A stretch of DNA of 64,000 nt. Source: Rariloculus sp965263005. GTDB lineage: Bacteria; Pseudomonadota; Gammaproteobacteria; Steroidobacterales; Rariloculaceae. The DNA lies in contig NZ_OZ253579.1 of NCBI RefSeq assembly GCF_965263005.1, positions 2,170,001 through 2,234,000 of the forward strand. Reading direction: 5' to 3'. Below the pieces are notes generated by a model. It worked only from the letters and a program-made list of their open reading frames with translations. It searched no databases and was not told where the DNA came from. Within the stretch, counting starts at the first letter, position 1, and each line of letters opens with the position of its first letter. The translations under genes were made by a program, and so were the position numbers. This document shows positions 62,623-64,000 of this stretch, one piece after another.

Positions 62623-64000
62623 TTAGTCCTCCTGATTCGCCGTGTCAGAGGGTGGATCCAAAAATAACGAACGCACCGACCCGTCCGAGTCGACGCCAGC
62701 GCTCACGTTGGCGGCAACTGTCTCGGCGTCGCTGGCACTTGCGATCCGCAGTTGGAACGGCTCGCTCGTAACGATTCCTGCCACCAATGACGAAAAGCGA
62801 TAGTCGCTGCCTGCCGCTTCGCGCACGATGGTGCGTACGGCCGGCATGTCATAGTACTCGAGCCCGCGGCCGAGCGCATATGTCAGGAGCTTCTCGACCG
62901 CCGTACGGACGAATCGCTCAGGTTGGCTCACAATAGCGTCGCGCAGCTCGACCGGCCCGCTGATCGGACCGAAATCCCGCAGCACGTGGATTGTCTGGGC
63001 TGTCTGCTTGAGCGCCGCGCCACCGTCCTCGCTGCGCCAGCGGCCGATCCCGTCATAGCCCTCGAAGGCCAGACCGATTGGATCCATCAGCGCGTGGCAG
63101 CTCGCGCAGGCGGGGTCCGCGCGGTGCCGCTCCATGCGTTGGCGCATCGTCAGCGGTTCGTCGGTGTTTTCGGGCAGCGCGGGCACATTCGGCGGCGGCT
63201 CGGGCGGCGGTGTGCCCAAAATGTTCGTGAGTACGTAGTTTCCGCGCGTGACGGGCGATGTCCGGTTCGGGTAGGAACTCAATGTCAGGATGCTGCCGTG
63301 CCCGAGCAGCCCTCTGCGCCTCTCGTCGTCGACGGCGATGCGCCGGAACTGGTCGCCGTAGATGTCCGGCAGGCCGTAATGACGCGCAAGCCGTTCGTTG
63401 ACGTGCGTGTAGTCGGCGCTCAGGAGCTCCGTCATGGGCCTGTCCTCGAGAACGATCGTCTCGAACAGGATTTCCGTCTCGCGAAGCAAGCTCTGCCTCA
63501 GGTTATCGTCGAAATCCGGAAAAACGTACATGTCGGGGTTCGCGGCGCGCAGATTCCGCAGATAGAGCCACTGACCGGCGAAATCCTTGGCGAGGACCCC
63601 GGCGCGCTCGTCCGCAAGCATCCGGGCAACTTGCGCTTCGAGCACGGCGGGTTCGAGCAGCCGCCCTTCGGCGGCGAGATCGAGGAGCTCGTCATCGGGA
63701 ATGCTGCTCCAGATGAAAAACGACAGTCGAGACGCCATGTCCAGGTCGCTGATGCGGTAAATCTGTCCCGGAGCGGCGTCCTCGGGGTCGTTCTCGACGC
63801 GGAACAGGAACTGCGGCGCGACGAGCAGATACGCGAGCGCTGTCTGGATGCCGGAGTCGAAGTCGCGGCCCTGCGCCCGTTCCTGCTCGTAGAGCCCGAG
63901 CACACGATCGGCCTCGGTAGCCGTCAGCGGCCGCCGGAACGCTCGCCTGGCCAACGACGTCAGGATCGACTCGGCGCAGGATGATGCCTCACCCTGAGTG
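62623..64000 (-). CDS. Planctomycete-type cytochrome protein (DUF1592/DUF1588/DUF1585), 5' end beyond the window
   Basis: At least 458 residues; the frame remains open to the window edge with CAESILTSLARRAFRRPLT, a DUF1595/DUF1592 junction motif, so the N-terminal DUF1587 and first heme domain lie outside. Within the window: ASRLSFFIWSSIPD, HYGLPDIYGDQFRR, SSYPNRTSPVTRGNYV, and CASCHALMDPIGLAFEGYDG with the C-terminal heme motif, then RTAVEKLLTYALGR. It is the first gene of the second triad. A TTG at 63954 could start a shorter product but lies mid-domain. Confidence 0.9.
   Translation of the reverse strand, partial: TQGEASSCAESILTSLARRAFRRPLTATEADRVLGLYEQERAQGRDFDSGIQTALAYLLVAPQFLFRVENDPEDAAPGQIYRISDLDMASRLSFFIWSSIPDDELLDLAAEGRLLEPAVLEAQVARMLADERAGVLAKDFAGQWLYLRNLRAANPDMYVFPDFDDNLRQSLLRETEILFETIVLEDRPMTELLSADYTHVNERLARHYGLPDIYGDQFRRIAVDDERRRGLLGHGSILTLSSYPNRTSPVTRGNYVLTNILGTPPPEPPPNVPALPENTDEPLTMRQRMERHRADPACASCHALMDPIGLAFEGYDGIGRWRSEDGGAALKQTAQTIHVLRDFGPISGPVELRDAIVSQPERFVRTAVEKLLTYALGRGLEYYDMPAVRTIVREAAGSDYRFSSLVAGIVTSEPFQLRIASASDAETVAANVSAGVDSDGSVRSLFLDPPSDTANQED

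Noticed and set aside
1..64000. tRNA or rRNA genes, prophage, integrase or toxin-antitoxin genes
   Set aside because: I looked for cloverleaf-like segments and typical proteins and saw none I could support.

Overview
The window is GC-rich, densely coded bacterial chromosome with no phage, plasmid, rRNA, tRNA or CRISPR signal. TonB-dependent receptors, many secreted proteins, c-type cytochrome/PQQ enzymes, a methylcitrate cycle, an extradiol ring-cleavage set and many DUF6152/DUF1552/DUF1592 proteins suggest an uncultured, high-GC, aerobic proteobacterium, probably gammaproteobacterial. That placement is inferred from gene content only.

Layout. 0-5.7 kb: a triad of planctomycete-type cytochrome lipoprotein (DUF1587/1592/1588/1585), Tat-exported DUF1552 protein and secreted ankyrin protein. 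5.7-14.4 kb: DUF6152 proteins, secreted proteins sharing a W-E-G-D-T-L-V core (called the WEGDTLV family here), a 2OG-oxygenase-like protein, a selenocysteine peroxiredoxin-like gene read through an in-frame TGA, and a DUF5916 protein. 14.6-16.7 kb: B3-like metallo-beta-lactamase-fold protein and an FNR-type reductase. 16.9-21.9 kb: apparent operon CHRD protein, cytochrome c-PQQ dehydrogenase, two WEGDTLV proteins, DUF6152. 22-30.4 kb: NfeD-like protein, TonB receptor, ammonium transporter, MAPEG protein, PQQ dehydrogenase and alpha/beta hydrolase. 30.4-36.1 kb: MFS pump and GlcG/HbpS-like protein, divergent from prpD-prpB-prpC. 36.1-47.3 kb: further DUF6152/WEGDTLV pairs, a LigB-type dioxygenase with LigK-like aldolase and LigJ-like hydratase, and an MFS transporter. 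47.7-53.1 kb: a phospho-signalling module (STAS, histidine kinase, periplasmic binding protein, RsbW-like kinase, receiver-SpoIIE phosphatase). 53.4-59.7 kb: two membrane proteins, a TonB receptor and an S9 peptidase. 59.8-64 kb: a second copy of the opening triad, on the minus strand and cut by the window edge.

Three themes link the genes. First, DUF6152 proteins, all predicted to begin His-His after signal cleavage, sit beside or are fused to WEGDTLV proteins; there are seven DUF6152 domains and ten partner domains here. Second, the cytochrome/DUF1552/ankyrin triad occurs twice in the same order. Third, a dispersed 160-195 bp hairpin-forming element occurs in seven near-complete copies plus fragments, mostly at gene 3' ends; one copy lies inside the 5' end of a reading frame.

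The strongest single novelty candidate is the UGA-containing peroxiredoxin-like gene at 9276-9752, with a good bacterial SECIS-like hairpin just after the UGA. The broadest candidate system is the DUF6152/WEGDTLV set.
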